36,534 nucleotides of DNA, taken from Muribaculaceae bacterium. GTDB lineage: Bacteria; Bacteroidota; Bacteroidia; Bacteroidales; Muribaculaceae. The DNA is taken from NCBI GenBank assembly GCA_029071345.1, contig JAIEAO010000037.1:1-36534 (forward strand), given 5' to 3'. Below are positions 24,598-31,700 of the stretch, in pieces; positions within the stretch are counted from its first letter, which is position 1, and every line of letters begins with the position of its first letter. The notes under the pieces are model-generated. The model searched no databases. It saw only the letters and a list, made by a program, of their open reading frames with translations, and was not told the origin of the DNA. A program made the translations under genes and the position numbers.

Positions 24598-25742
24598 TGA
24601 GAAAAATTTTAACTCTCACTGCTACAGTATTGCTGACCCTGCTCTCGAATCTTGAGGGCAGGGCCTGCACTTCTGCAATAATCTCTGCGGAAATGAATCC
24701 ATACGGTCGTCCGATATTATGGAAACACCGCGATACGAGCACCATCGATAATAAAGTCGAATTCGTTGCCGAGAAGCCGGGTGAATTTTCGTATGTGGCA
24801 CTGTTTAACGCCGGTGACAAAGACCTTAAGGAGGCATGGATGGGTATGAACGAGGCAGGATTTGCTGTCATGAATACCGCATCTTACAATATCAAGGATG
24901 ACAAGGTGCCGGAAAGCGGTATGGATAAGGAGGGATTGGTTATGACTATCGCTCTCAAGACCTGTCGCACGGTTGATGATTTCGCAAAACTGCTTGAGTC
25001 CCTTCCTCGTCCGATGGGGGTGGAGGCAAATTTTGGTGTTATCGACGCTACCGGTAACGGAGCATATTTTGAAACCAACAATCATTCATATAAGCGATTC
25101 GACCTTAAGGATGCTGAAGATGGCGTTCTTGTCCGCACCAATTATAGCCATTCGGGTAGACCTAACGAAGGTTATGGGCATATCCGGAAGGCCAATGCGT
25201 GTCATCTTCTGGCTCCATACATTGAGAAGAAGAACATCACCCCTGAAGTTTTGACCGAAGAGTTGAGTCGCACCTTTTATCATGACGGAATGAAGCGCGA
25301 TTTGACTCTGAATCATACCAAATCAACTTTAGACGAGGACTTTATACCACGTTATAAATCGACTGCAACAGTGGCGATAGAAGGTTGCAAACCGGTATCG
25401 GATGTTAACGCCGTTACCCCGGAATTCGTTAAAGATGAGTATGTGATGTGGACCGGTCTCGGTTATCCTCCGTGCGCAGAGATTCGTGGTGTCATGTGCA
25501 GCGAAGATGGTGTTGATACTGACCAACGAGGTTCATTGTCAAACGGTCATTCGCCATTGGCGGATAAGGCCCGCGCGATGCGCGATAAGATCTTTACATC
25601 TTCCAAAGATGGCAAGAAGAAATATGTCAATATCGACCGACTTTACAATAAGGAAGAATCGGGCTACACGCAGATAATTAAGAAGGTAAACGAGGAAAAT
25701 TATAAGAAAGTCCGCGAAAGACGTGACGGCAAAGGGAAGTGA
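24597..25742 (+). CDS. Secreted linear amide C-N hydrolase (C45/choloylglycine-hydrolase-like Ntn enzyme)
   Basis: A 381-residue exported N-terminal-nucleophile hydrolase. A signal peptide (MRKILTLTATVLLTLLSNLEGRA) ends directly before Cys24 in ACTSAIIS, so signal removal would expose the catalytic Cys. WKHRDTS supplies the conserved Arg/Asp of the family. EAWMGMNEAGFAVMNTASYN and GVIDATGNGAYFE are further Ntn core strands. Relatives include acyl-CoA:6-APA acyltransferases, bile salt hydrolases and acid ceramidase-like enzymes; the amide substrate is unknown. It overlaps malQ by one base, an unexpected pairing. It is not a confident bile salt hydrolase. Confidence 0.85.
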   Translation: MRKILTLTATVLLTLLSNLEGRACTSAIISAEMNPYGRPILWKHRDTSTIDNKVEFVAEKPGEFSYVALFNAGDKDLKEAWMGMNEAGFAVMNTASYNIKDDKVPESGMDKEGLVMTIALKTCRTVDDFAKLLESLPRPMGVEANFGVIDATGNGAYFETNNHSYKRFDLKDAEDGVLVRTNYSHSGRPNEGYGHIRKANACHLLAPYIEKKNITPEVLTEELSRTFYHDGMKRDLTLNHTKSTLDEDFIPRYKSTATVAIEGCKPVSDVNAVTPEFVKDEYVMWTGLGYPPCAEIRGVMCSEDGVDTDQRGSLSNGHSPLADKARAMRDKIFTSSKDGKKKYVNIDRLYNKEESGYTQIIKKVNEENYKKVRERRDGKGK

Positions 25743-25773
25743 TATCGGCTTGCTCGGTTCTGCCCGAATAAGG

Positions 25774-26277
25774 ATGGGGAGGGCTGAATTTTGCTCTGTA
25801 ATGTTTCGGTTATGGGGTGGAAAAGCCGTTGTCATATTGTCGTTGCTGTTGGCGATCTCTTTAGTGCTCGGCATTTGGTTAGATCTTCGGTTTTTCATAA
25901 TCACCCTGATGGTAATATTCATCGTCTGCCCGATGATATTGGGTTTTATGTATTACTATTATGGGTTGGGGGAGAGGTGCTACTTCAACGTCACCGATCA
26001 CACCTTAGAGTTTGAAGAGAGGGGAATAAAGATTAATATGTATTTCCCTGAGTTCATGGACGATGAGGAGAGCGGGGATAAAGAAAAAGAGGAGCGATGT
26101 GTGGAGAAAAGTATCGACTATAGTCTGCTACATCGCTATCTCGTAAGACGCAACAGTGTAATCTTTCCGTTGGGAGAGGGAAAAATAGATGGATTTTTGT
26201 GGCTGCCTGAGAATGCGTTTGAGACATCTGAAGAATTCGCATCGGCAGTTAAACAACTTTCCTCAAAGATCAAATAA
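25774..26277 (+). CDS. Small membrane protein of unknown function
   Basis: About 167 residues with two adjacent hydrophobic helices near the N terminus (VVILSLLLAISLVLGIWL and FFIITLMVIFIVCPMILGFM), then YYYYG and a soluble C-terminal region of roughly 100 residues with mixed beta strands (CYFNVTDHTLEFEERGIKI, NSVIFPLGEGKIDGFLWLP). This layout resembles the YcxB/PH-like small membrane proteins, but I cannot assign a family. The ATG at 25774 is used; a GTG at 25723 (track start) would overlap the hydrolase by 20 bases. The next gene follows 8 bases after the stop. Confidence 0.7.
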   Translation: MGRAEFCSVMFRLWGGKAVVILSLLLAISLVLGIWLDLRFFIITLMVIFIVCPMILGFMYYYYGLGERCYFNVTDHTLEFEERGIKINMYFPEFMDDEESGDKEKEERCVEKSIDYSLLHRYLVRRNSVIFPLGEGKIDGFLWLPENAFETSEEFASAVKQLSSKIK

Positions 26278-26285
26278 TTAGTTAC

Positions 26286-26705
26286 ATGGGAATAGTTAAA
26301 AAGAATAAGAAATATTGCTTTGTAATGGATATGGAAGTTCGCGACTATGAGCTTGACTGCGAACAGATTGTGAATAATGCCAATTATCTTCATTACATGG
26401 AGCATACGCGCCATAAATTCTGTCAGGCTGCCGGTGTTTCATTCAATTCCATGCACGAAGCGGGTGTGGACGCTGTGGTTAGAAAGGTCGAGATTGAGTA
26501 TCTGACTCCGCTGCGTGGTGGCGACACTTTCATGAGCGGATTAAGATTGGAACGAAAAGGGGCACGATTCATTTTCTATCAGGATATCGTAAGGTCTGAC
26601 GGAGAGCTTTGCGTGGAGGGCGTGGTGACTATCGTTATCCTCAAGGATGGCAAACTCTCGCGTGGTGACGAACTCGCTGAGGTCTTCAAATCCTACATTT
26701 CGTAA
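26286..26705 (+). CDS. Hotdog-fold acyl-CoA thioesterase (4HBT family)
   Basis: A 139-residue cytoplasmic thioesterase that hydrolyses acyl-CoA or acyl-ACP. The hotdog helix sequence MEVRDYELDCEQIVNNANYLHYMEHTR corresponds to the YbgC/4-hydroxybenzoyl-CoA thioesterase motif (D..GHVNNA.Y), with Asn-Asn-Ala-Asn-Tyr preserved but the usual Gly-His replaced by Gln-Ile. VRKVEIEYLTPLRGGD and GVVTIVILK are the following strands. The start used is the first ATG; an internal Met 15 residues later (MDMEVRD) is an equally natural start. Substrate length is not predictable. Confidence 0.88.
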   Translation: MGIVKKNKKYCFVMDMEVRDYELDCEQIVNNANYLHYMEHTRHKFCQAAGVSFNSMHEAGVDAVVRKVEIEYLTPLRGGDTFMSGLRLERKGARFIFYQDIVRSDGELCVEGVVTIVILKDGKLSRGDELAEVFKSYIS

Positions 26706-26710
26706 AAGAC

Positions 26711-26731
26711 TAACCATTAACTATTAACTAA
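26711..26731. repeat. Heptamer tandem repeat (TAACNAT)x3
   Basis: TAACCAT, TAACTAT and TAACTAA follow each other in the 32-base gap directly before dprA. Same 7-base period as the arrays at 2271, 2354, 2926 and 36376. Confidence 0.55.
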
Positions 26732-26737
26732 AAACTG

Positions 26738-27850
26738 ATGGAAGAAGTAATATATAAGATTGCATTGGGTATGATCCCCCGTGTCACAGCCGATGTCGTG
26801 AGACGTATGGAAGACACCGGTATTACTCTCGAGGACTTCTTCCGTCTTGACATACTCTCCCTCTCCGATGCTTTAGGGCTTAATAGTAAGACCGGATTCC
26901 GCAGTGCCGACCGCGAGGCCGCGTTACAGAGAGCTAAGACGGAATATGAATTTGTAAAACGACATAATATCAAGGTGCTATCTCTGACATCTGATGATTA
27001 TCCATGGCTCTTGAGTGAGATTCCCGATGCCCCTGTAACTCTCTATATGTTAGGAGATACGGATTTGAATGCTAAAGAATCTGTAAGTGTAGTCGGCACG
27101 CGTCGCTTCACTCAGTACGGATTGGATTTTACCCGAAATCTTGTTGAGGATTTAGGTGCTTATTTCCCGGAATTGTTGGTGGTTAGCGGATTGGCATACG
27201 GGGTGGATGCCAGCGCGCATACAGCAGCGTTAGATCACGGATTGCCTACGGTTGGCGTTGTCGCACATGGACTCGACACAATTTATCCGGCCGCTCATCG
27301 CGATCTTGCCCGTAAGATCCTTCACGCCGGAGGAGCATTAATTTCAGAATATCCTTCAAAAGAGACACCTTTCCGCGCTCGGTTTCTCGAAAGAAACCGT
27401 ATTGTGGCCGGACTTAGTCAACTTACCGTCGTGGTGGAATCACCGCTAAAAGGAGGAGCGATGAGCACGGCTACATACGCTTTCAACTATAACCGCGATG
27501 TAATGGCAGTGCCCGGACGTGTCTCGGATGAGACGAGCGCCGGATGCAACCATCTGATAAGAAAAGAGAAAGCCCATCTGTTGACTGCCGCAGCAGATAT
27601 CATAGAGCTAATGAACTGGGAACCGATGGGTGCGAAGGTCACCCCGAAACAGCGCAACCTCTTCCCCGAACTCGAGGGCTTACCTCGTAAAATAGTGGAG
27701 AATCTGAAATTTGAGGCAAATCCCATACCCGTCGATGTGCTTCACAATCAGCTCAACGTCCGCATATCCGAACTAATGTCCGCCCTCACCGAACTCGAAT
27801 TCGACGGTATCATCGTCCGCCACCCCGGCAACCGCTACTCCCTCCCTTAA
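26738..27850 (+). CDS. dprA: DNA processing protein DprA
   Basis: Binds incoming single-stranded DNA and loads RecA during natural transformation. The 370 residues hold an N-terminal helix-hairpin-helix/SAM-like region (MIPRVTADVVRRMEDTG), then the Rossmann-fold DNA-binding domain with SVVGTRRFTQYG, VVSGLAYGVDASAHTAAL, ISEYPSKETPFRARFLERNRIVAGLS and VVESPLKGGAMSTATYA. A C-terminal winged helix ends in ELMSALTELEFDGIIVRHPG. The last 27 codons occur a second time at 28948-29028, after the inserted nuclease gene, so the present 3' end may be the copy brought in by the insertion. Confidence 0.95.
   Translation: MEEVIYKIALGMIPRVTADVVRRMEDTGITLEDFFRLDILSLSDALGLNSKTGFRSADREAALQRAKTEYEFVKRHNIKVLSLTSDDYPWLLSEIPDAPVTLYMLGDTDLNAKESVSVVGTRRFTQYGLDFTRNLVEDLGAYFPELLVVSGLAYGVDASAHTAALDHGLPTVGVVAHGLDTIYPAAHRDLARKILHAGGALISEYPSKETPFRARFLERNRIVAGLSQLTVVVESPLKGGAMSTATYAFNYNRDVMAVPGRVSDETSAGCNHLIRKEKAHLLTAAADIIELMNWEPMGAKVTPKQRNLFPELEGLPRKIVENLKFEANPIPVDVLHNQLNVRISELMSALTELEFDGIIVRHPGNRYSLP
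27770..27850 (+). repeat. dprA 3'-end direct repeat, copy 1 (functional)
   Basis: An 81-base segment coding for the last 26 residues and the stop of DprA. It matches copy 2 at 28948-29028 at 75 of 81 positions by my count. Five of the six differences are synonymous and one is Ile to Val. Confidence 0.9.
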
Positions 27851-27851
27851 A

Positions 27852-27872
27852 TTTCTATACTCAGTGTAGAAA
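27852..27872. terminator. Hairpin directly after dprA
   Basis: TTTCTATAC and GTGTAGAAA form a 9-bp stem (one wobble) with a TCA loop. It lies between the dprA stop and the inserted nuclease gene. It may terminate dprA or be part of the insertion boundary. Confidence 0.45.
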
Positions 27873-27884
27873 CACTTCAATATA

Positions 27885-28934
27885 ATGACAGAAATGGAAA
27901 TAATACAAAAAACATATTGTAGTGATAACCTTTTATCAGAGATTAAAGGTTATATAGACCGAACTAAGTCGCAAGTTGCTGTTACTGTAAACTCTGCGAT
28001 GACTTTAATGTATTGGCACATTGGAGACAGTATTAATCGTGAAATTATTGGAGGGCATAGGGCAGCGTATGGGAAACAGATTGTTGCAACTTTGTCAAAA
28101 GAGTTGACTGAACAATATGGAGGTCGCGAATTTTCAGAGCGTAACTTATGGAGAATGATGCAGTTTTCATCAAAATTTCCGGATTTACAAATTGTGACAC
28201 CACTGGTGTCACAATTGTCATGGTCACATTTTCTGCAAGTTATGCCATTAGAGGATGATTTAGCCCGTAACTTTTATCTTACGATGGCTGCAGACCAACG
28301 ATGGTCGAAACGAACACTGAAAGCCAAAATAGATGGGATGCTATATGAACGCACAGCAATTGCCAAACAACCTGAAGAATTAATACGCCATGATTTAGAT
28401 GAACTTCGGGATGAGCGGAAAATTACTCCTGACCTCATATTTCAAGATCCCTATTTCCTCGATTTTCTGGGTTTGCAGGGAAATTATTCCGAGAAAGAAC
28501 TTGAAAGTGCTATTGTTTCCGACCTTGAACGCTTTCTTACAGAGTTTGGTAATGATTTTGCCTTCATGGCCCGACAAAAGAGAATCACTTTAGATAATGA
28601 AGATTATTATATTGATCTATTGATTTATCATCGCCGGCTTCGCTGTCTTGTTGCCATAGATCTTAAACTGGGTAGATTTCAGGCTGCTTATAAAGGCCAA
28701 ATGGAGCTTTATTTGCGTTGGCTCGAAAAATATGACATGGTTGCCGGTGAGAATAAACCTATAGGCCTTATTCTATGTGCCGGTAAAAACGAAGAGCATG
28801 TAGAACTGATGCATTTAAGCGATAGCAATATACGTATTGCCGAATATCTTACAAAACTTCCAGATCGCAAACTCATAGAACAGAAATTACAACAAGCAAT
28901 CGAGCGGGCACGTAACCGTTTGAATAATCAATAG
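27885..28934 (+). CDS. DUF1016 family PDDEXK nuclease (YhcG-like)
   Basis: A 349-residue protein. The N-terminal DUF1016 domain is recognised by SQVAVTVNSAMTLMYWHIGDSI, YGKQIVATLSKELTEQYG, FSERNLWRMMQF and LSWSHFLQVM. The C-terminal PDDEXK nuclease domain has FAFMARQKRITLDNEDYYIDLLIYHR followed by LVAIDLKLGRF (D...xDLK catalytic core) and QMELYLRWL. Family members act in DNA repair or phage/foreign-DNA-related functions and often travel with restriction-modification loci; the role here is inferred. The gene is AT-richer than dprA and is bracketed by two copies of the dprA 3' end, a mark of recent insertion. Confidence 0.93.
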   Translation: MTEMEIIQKTYCSDNLLSEIKGYIDRTKSQVAVTVNSAMTLMYWHIGDSINREIIGGHRAAYGKQIVATLSKELTEQYGGREFSERNLWRMMQFSSKFPDLQIVTPLVSQLSWSHFLQVMPLEDDLARNFYLTMAADQRWSKRTLKAKIDGMLYERTAIAKQPEELIRHDLDELRDERKITPDLIFQDPYFLDFLGLQGNYSEKELESAIVSDLERFLTEFGNDFAFMARQKRITLDNEDYYIDLLIYHRRLRCLVAIDLKLGRFQAAYKGQMELYLRWLEKYDMVAGENKPIGLILCAGKNEEHVELMHLSDSNIRIAEYLTKLPDRKLIEQKLQQAIERARNRLNNQ

Positions 28935-28947
28935 ATTGGTTTGTTGT

Positions 28948-29028
28948 GAGTTAATGTCTGCCCTCACCGAACTCGAATTCGACGGCGTCATCGTCCGCCA
29001 CCCCGGCAACCGCTACTCCCTCCCCTAA
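28948..29028 (+). pseudogene. Relic of the dprA 3' end (direct repeat copy 2)
   Basis: Reads ELMSALTELEFDGVIVRHPG and on to a TAA stop, the same 26 residues as the DprA C terminus with one Ile to Val change. No in-frame upstream dprA sequence remains. Because five of six base changes are silent, both copies evolved as parts of working dprA alleles. The simplest reading is that this was the resident 3' end, cut off when the nuclease cassette with its own dprA end integrated. Confidence 0.9.
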
Positions 29029-29047
29029 ATATAATTTACATTAAGAA

Positions 29048-29080
29048 AGAGTGTACCAAAATCAAATTTTGATACACTCT
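29048..29080 (-). terminator. Intrinsic terminator of the small secreted-protein operon
   Basis: AGAGTGTA pairs with TACACTCT, and inner CAAAAT with ATTTTG. On the minus strand TTTCTTAATG follows. It lies about 70 bases past the stop of the gene ending at 29150. Confidence 0.7.
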
Positions 29081-29149
29081 CGTAATATGAATATATAGCC
29101 TAATAATATTCTTACTATATCATTTTTTAATATCGACTATATTGTGTTA

Positions 29150-29587
29150 TTAGTTGCAATAAGGGTTGTTGATTGATACATCTATGGAATCAATCTTAAT
29201 GTCATAAGCTCCTTCCGGTAAAGATAAAGTTCCACTAAGATCAACTTTACCAGATTGATATCCAGCTATATTACCTGTCCATCGAGAATCATATAACGTT
29301 AAAGATTTTCTTCCTTTATTCACTACTTTCCCTCCATCATAAGGAGATGTATGAGATGTTTTCCACTCGTAGTTAACTATTACCTTAATAGAAGCTGATT
29401 GCAGCGGTTTGGAGTGTCCGTTAGTTATAACAAGATTACCACTCAAATGTGAACCAGAGTTCGAGATATAAGCAGTTCCTTCCAAATATGAATCTGTGCC
29501 TGGAATCTTACAAGTTCCATACCCCTCGTAAGCAAAAGCACTTACTGAAGCTACGAGTAAGGTAAATAACAATATTAATCTTTTCAT
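29150..29587 (-). CDS. Small secreted protein of unknown function
   Basis: A 145-residue exported protein. The signal peptide is MKRLILLFTLLVASVSAFA, with likely cleavage before YEGYG. The mature part is rich in Ser, Gly, Thr and Tyr with alternating hydrophobic residues (GNLVITNGHSKPLQSASIKVIV, LSGTLSLPEGAYDIKIDSID), as expected for an immunoglobulin-like or other beta sandwich, and has two cysteines (TCKIP and the C-terminal YCN) that could bond. I recognise no family. It starts 21 bases after the zinc-finger-like secreted protein and shares its promoter and terminator, so the two are an operon. Confidence 0.75.
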   Translation of the reverse strand: MKRLILLFTLLVASVSAFAYEGYGTCKIPGTDSYLEGTAYISNSGSHLSGNLVITNGHSKPLQSASIKVIVNYEWKTSHTSPYDGGKVVNKGRKSLTLYDSRWTGNIAGYQSGKVDLSGTLSLPEGAYDIKIDSIDVSINNPYCN

Positions 29588-29608
29588 AATTATAGTCAGA
29601 AAGCGTGA

Positions 29609-30049
29609 TTAATTCTTTGTAATCCAACCCTCACCATTACAATCGCGACAGGTGACTTTAACTACATTATATCCTTTCCAGTCACATACTCCACAGCCGT
29701 TACCCTGACAGTTTGAACATACTTCTCGGCCATCTACTTTTCCGGTTCCTTTACAAGGTTTGCATCGTACGCGAATCTTTACGTCATCATGATGATCACA
29801 CTCTGAGTCATGTGAACATACTGATGTCATTCCGAGGGAGATGTAATGGTCATGGATCTCAGGTATGCTCTCTTGGGTTTCAGGTTTGATATCATTCTCC
29901 GAACGATATTTTCTACCTTCTTGCCATCCGTCAACGAAACTGTCCATGTTTTCTACGGCTGACTTGCTACTGGTGCTTGCCATCGCGAATCCGGCAAAGG
30001 CTAAAAGACAAAAAGCCTGAGAAATTTTGATAATTTTTTTCGTCTTCAT
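29609..30049 (-). CDS. Exported protein with a DnaJ-like cysteine-rich domain
   Basis: 146 residues. An N-terminal hydrophobic signal (ISQAFCLLAFAGFAMAS) is followed by a charged linker. The C-terminal 55 residues contain four CxxC units in the DnaJ zinc-finger style: CKPCKGTG, CSNCQGNG, CGVCDWKG and CRDCNGEG. DnaJ normally carries four CxxCxGxG repeats between its J domain and substrate domain; here the module stands alone and is apparently exported. A further His/Asp/Cys stretch (CSHDSECDHHDD) may bind metal. Function unknown; metal storage, redox or protein-binding roles are guesses. First gene of a two-gene operon. Confidence 0.78.
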   Translation of the reverse strand: MKTKKIIKISQAFCLLAFAGFAMASTSSKSAVENMDSFVDGWQEGRKYRSENDIKPETQESIPEIHDHYISLGMTSVCSHDSECDHHDDVKIRVRCKPCKGTGKVDGREVCSNCQGNGCGVCDWKGYNVVKVTCRDCNGEGWITKN

Positions 30050-30080
30050 AAATATTAGTGATTTAGTTTACTTATCGATG

Positions 30081-30088
30081 CAAAATTA
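30081..30088 (-). promoter_or_regulatory. -7 box of the secreted-protein operon
   Basis: On the minus strand this reads TAATTTTG, 31 bases before the start at 30049. Confidence 0.55.
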
Positions 30089-30144
30089 AATATAAGTGAG
30101 CTATATGGCTTTATGATAGGCGTATATAAAATCCTACGAAACCG

Positions 30145-30381
30145 TCAATTATTTTTACACTCTTCTTCCGTTTCGCATTCGTATAGGGAATCTGAATAGT
30201 ATTTAAAAAAATCTATAGATAAGGCTCGGGAGATAAGTAGGAGTAATTCGGTATTGATAGAAGTCTGGCGAAAAATATAATAGATGTTAGAGCGCTCACA
30301 ATTTATCTTGCGAGCCAACCATGTCGGTGTGCGTTCTTGATTTCGCAACTCATCCTCTATTAACTTACCAATATTCACCAT
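30145..30381 (-). CDS. Small XRE-type helix-turn-helix protein
   Basis: A 78-residue DNA-binding protein. GKLIEDELRNQERTPTWLARKINCERSNIYYIFRQTSINTELLLLISRAL fits an HTH_3-like fold, with the turn at ARKINCERSNIYYIF. The C-terminal tail is short and acidic (YECETEEECKNN). Such small XRE proteins are common beside accessory genes in Bacteroidales. No target is known. It is read in the same direction as its neighbours but has no clear -7 box of its own; the VanZ-like gene upstream ends 47 bases before it. Confidence 0.78.
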   Translation of the reverse strand: MVNIGKLIEDELRNQERTPTWLARKINCERSNIYYIFRQTSINTELLLLISRALSIDFFKYYSDSLYECETEEECKNN

Positions 30382-30428
30382 ATCTCTATATTATTCTGAG
30401 CTGTCTATTAATGGACTTTGGAAAAATA

Positions 30429-30869
30429 TTATGAAGATTGTTTATTAAATATTGCTACAATAATAAGAGTTAGGATATAAGTGGCGATATCTAATAAATC
30501 AAAGGTTCCTCTTATTATCTTACAATATTGTAGAAGTTCTAAACAAAACGGTAATAGAATACTGACTATTGAAATAAAGCGACACCAACCTCCAAGCTTT
30601 AGAAATGGAAGTTGTAATATAAGAAGTGCAGCGTACCAAAGAGCATCCGGCAAGCAATACATAATCCAATATATTATTATATTATTGCTAATATTCAGTG
30701 TGTTAGGTGATGCAATATGTAATTTATCCAGAACATCTTTATTAATCCAAGATAAAAATAAGGTATCTTGTCTAAACATTACATATATTGCTGTTCCCCC
30801 CAATAAGAGTACCAGGGATAATATAATTCTCCGAAAGTCAAAATATGAATTTGGCTGTATTAGCCGCAT
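30429..30869 (-). CDS. VanZ-like integral membrane protein
   Basis: A 146-residue protein with four hydrophobic segments (about 12-30, 63-85, 96-112 and 125-141). PDALWYAALLIL, the acidic-glutamine segment FCLELLQY and the following GTFDLLDIATYILTL match the VanZ-like pattern of E..Q.......D..D....., although divergent. VanZ-like proteins lower teicoplanin susceptibility in some hosts, but most are of unknown function. It is AT-rich. It lies downstream of the 6S-like RNA, whose terminator would separate them. Confidence 0.65.
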   Translation of the reverse strand: MRLIQPNSYFDFRRIILSLVLLLGGTAIYVMFRQDTLFLSWINKDVLDKLHIASPNTLNISNNIIIYWIMYCLPDALWYAALLILQLPFLKLGGWCRFISIVSILLPFCLELLQYCKIIRGTFDLLDIATYILTLIIVAIFNKQSS

Positions 30870-30920
30870 TTTGCTGAAATCAATAATGTATTGGTCAAAC
30901 AGCTCAACGACCGCAATAAA

Positions 30921-31101
30921 TTAAAAGAGGCGCGAGCTGCTACGCCACGCCTTTAGATGAAGGTGGTAGGAATACCTTTGAGAATAGATGTGGAAATAAC
31001 AGCTCTACGCCATACGATGCAGAGCATTACGACCTCTCTTGTTCTCGATGGTAAGTTTCCTACGCTTTTCATCTACAAGCAGAAGACATAACGCCTCTTA
31101 T
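30921..31101 (-). ncRNA. Long rod-shaped non-coding RNA, candidate 6S RNA
   Basis: The minus strand folds end to end by eye: AAGAGGCG with CGCCTCTT, CTGCT with AGCAG, TAGATGAA with TTCATCTA, GTAGGAA with TTCCTAC, TACC with GGTA, GAGAA with TTCTC, then an open bubble and an apical stem GCTCT/AGAGC. The closing stem runs into TTTTAATTT, a terminator-like end. A TAAATTTG -7 box lies upstream at 31139. The size (about 180 bases), single rod and internal bubble are what is expected of 6S RNA, which sequesters the housekeeping polymerase. No protein-coding ORF fits here. Identity as 6S is inference; a Bacteroidales-specific RNA class is the alternative. Confidence 0.55.
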
Positions 31102-31112
31102 TGAATATGTAT

Positions 31113-31134
31113 TGAATTAACGCATATTAATTCA
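31113..31134 (-). promoter_or_regulatory. Inverted repeat at the predicted start of the 6S-like transcript
   Basis: TGAATTAA and TTAATTCA form a perfect 8-bp repeat around TATGCG. It begins at the expected transcription start, so it would be either a 5' hairpin removed by processing or an operator. Confidence 0.4.
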
Positions 31135-31138
31135 TCTG

Positions 31139-31146
31139 CAAATTTA
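31139..31146 (-). promoter_or_regulatory. -7 promoter box of the 6S-like RNA
   Basis: On the minus strand this reads TAAATTTG, with transcription predicted from about 31132. Confidence 0.5.
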
Positions 31147-31237
31147 CAAAATATTTTAGATTATACAAGTATGATATGTGCCCCTGTAGGTTTATTAAAC
31201 ATACAGGGGCAGAATCAAACAATAGTTATATTGTTTA

Positions 31238-31570
31238 CTATGTAGCTAAATACCACAGAACTCCTGATTGCATGAACTTGTACTTGAAATCAGATCTTCC
31301 TGATGTAACTGTCCTAATTGGAGGAGTAAAAGTCTGATCATTGGTTGAGTATATCCATATCACCCCGTCAGAATCGTATGCAAAATAGAATTTCTCTTGT
31401 TTCCCTTCACGGGGGTTGTCAGGATTGGTTACAGCCATGCCCCAATGAGTCGGATTCGCGGGTCTTGATGCTGAGATAGTTGGAACATCAGTGTTAAATC
31501 CTGCTTCTGATGCAATGCTGATTGCAGATGCGCCCAATAGTAAGGCACTAATTAAAAATAATTTTTTCAT
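31238..31570 (-). CDS. Small secreted protein of unknown function
   Basis: 110 residues. The signal peptide MKKLFLISALLLGASAISIAS is clear. The mature part of about 90 residues has no cysteines and several aromatic-rich strands (EKFYFAYDSDGVIWIYSTND, MQSGVLWYLAT). I recognise no family. It is monocistronic, with a TAATTTTG -7 box about 35 bases upstream, and belongs to the run of AT-rich small exported proteins between dprA and the nucleoside phosphorylase. Confidence 0.72.
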   Translation of the reverse strand: MKKLFLISALLLGASAISIASEAGFNTDVPTISASRPANPTHWGMAVTNPDNPREGKQEKFYFAYDSDGVIWIYSTNDQTFTPPIRTVTSGRSDFKYKFMQSGVLWYLAT

Positions 31571-31603
31571 ACCTATTAATTACAAAGTGATTAAAAGATG
31601 TTG

Positions 31604-31611
31604 CAAAATTA
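31604..31611 (-). promoter_or_regulatory. -7 box of the small secreted protein gene
   Basis: On the minus strand this reads TAATTTTG, about 35 bases before the start at 31570. Confidence 0.55.
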
Positions 31612-31642
31612 TTTTTATCAAATATTATCAGCAATAAAAGGG

Positions 31643-31681
31643 CGTAAATAGAATTTACGAATCCGTATAATAATTATACGG
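31643..31681. repeat. Two adjacent palindromes in the 31.6 kb gap
   Basis: CGTAAAT-AGA-ATTTACG (31643-31659) is followed three bases later by CCGTATAA-TAA-TTATACGG (31663-31681). Both are perfect. The junction contains TTACGAATCCGTAT, which recurs inverted at 32765-32778. Confidence 0.6.
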
Positions 31682-31700
31682 TAAAATTTATAACATTTCA

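Noticed and set aside
24597-25742. Bile salt hydrolase call
   Set aside because: The Cys nucleophile and superfamily fold fit, but diagnostic choloylglycine hydrolase blocks cannot be confirmed by eye, so the broader Ntn amide hydrolase call was kept.
27770-29028. Insertion sequence with transposase
   Set aside because: The flanking 81-base repeats look like a target duplication, but they are dprA coding sequence diverged by silent changes, far longer than IS target duplications, and the enclosed protein is a DUF1016 nuclease, not a transposase.
30481-30924. 147-residue plus-strand ORF over the VanZ-like gene
   Set aside because: Lys/Ser/Asn-rich frame without domain pattern; the opposite strand has regular transmembrane helices and VanZ-like motifs.
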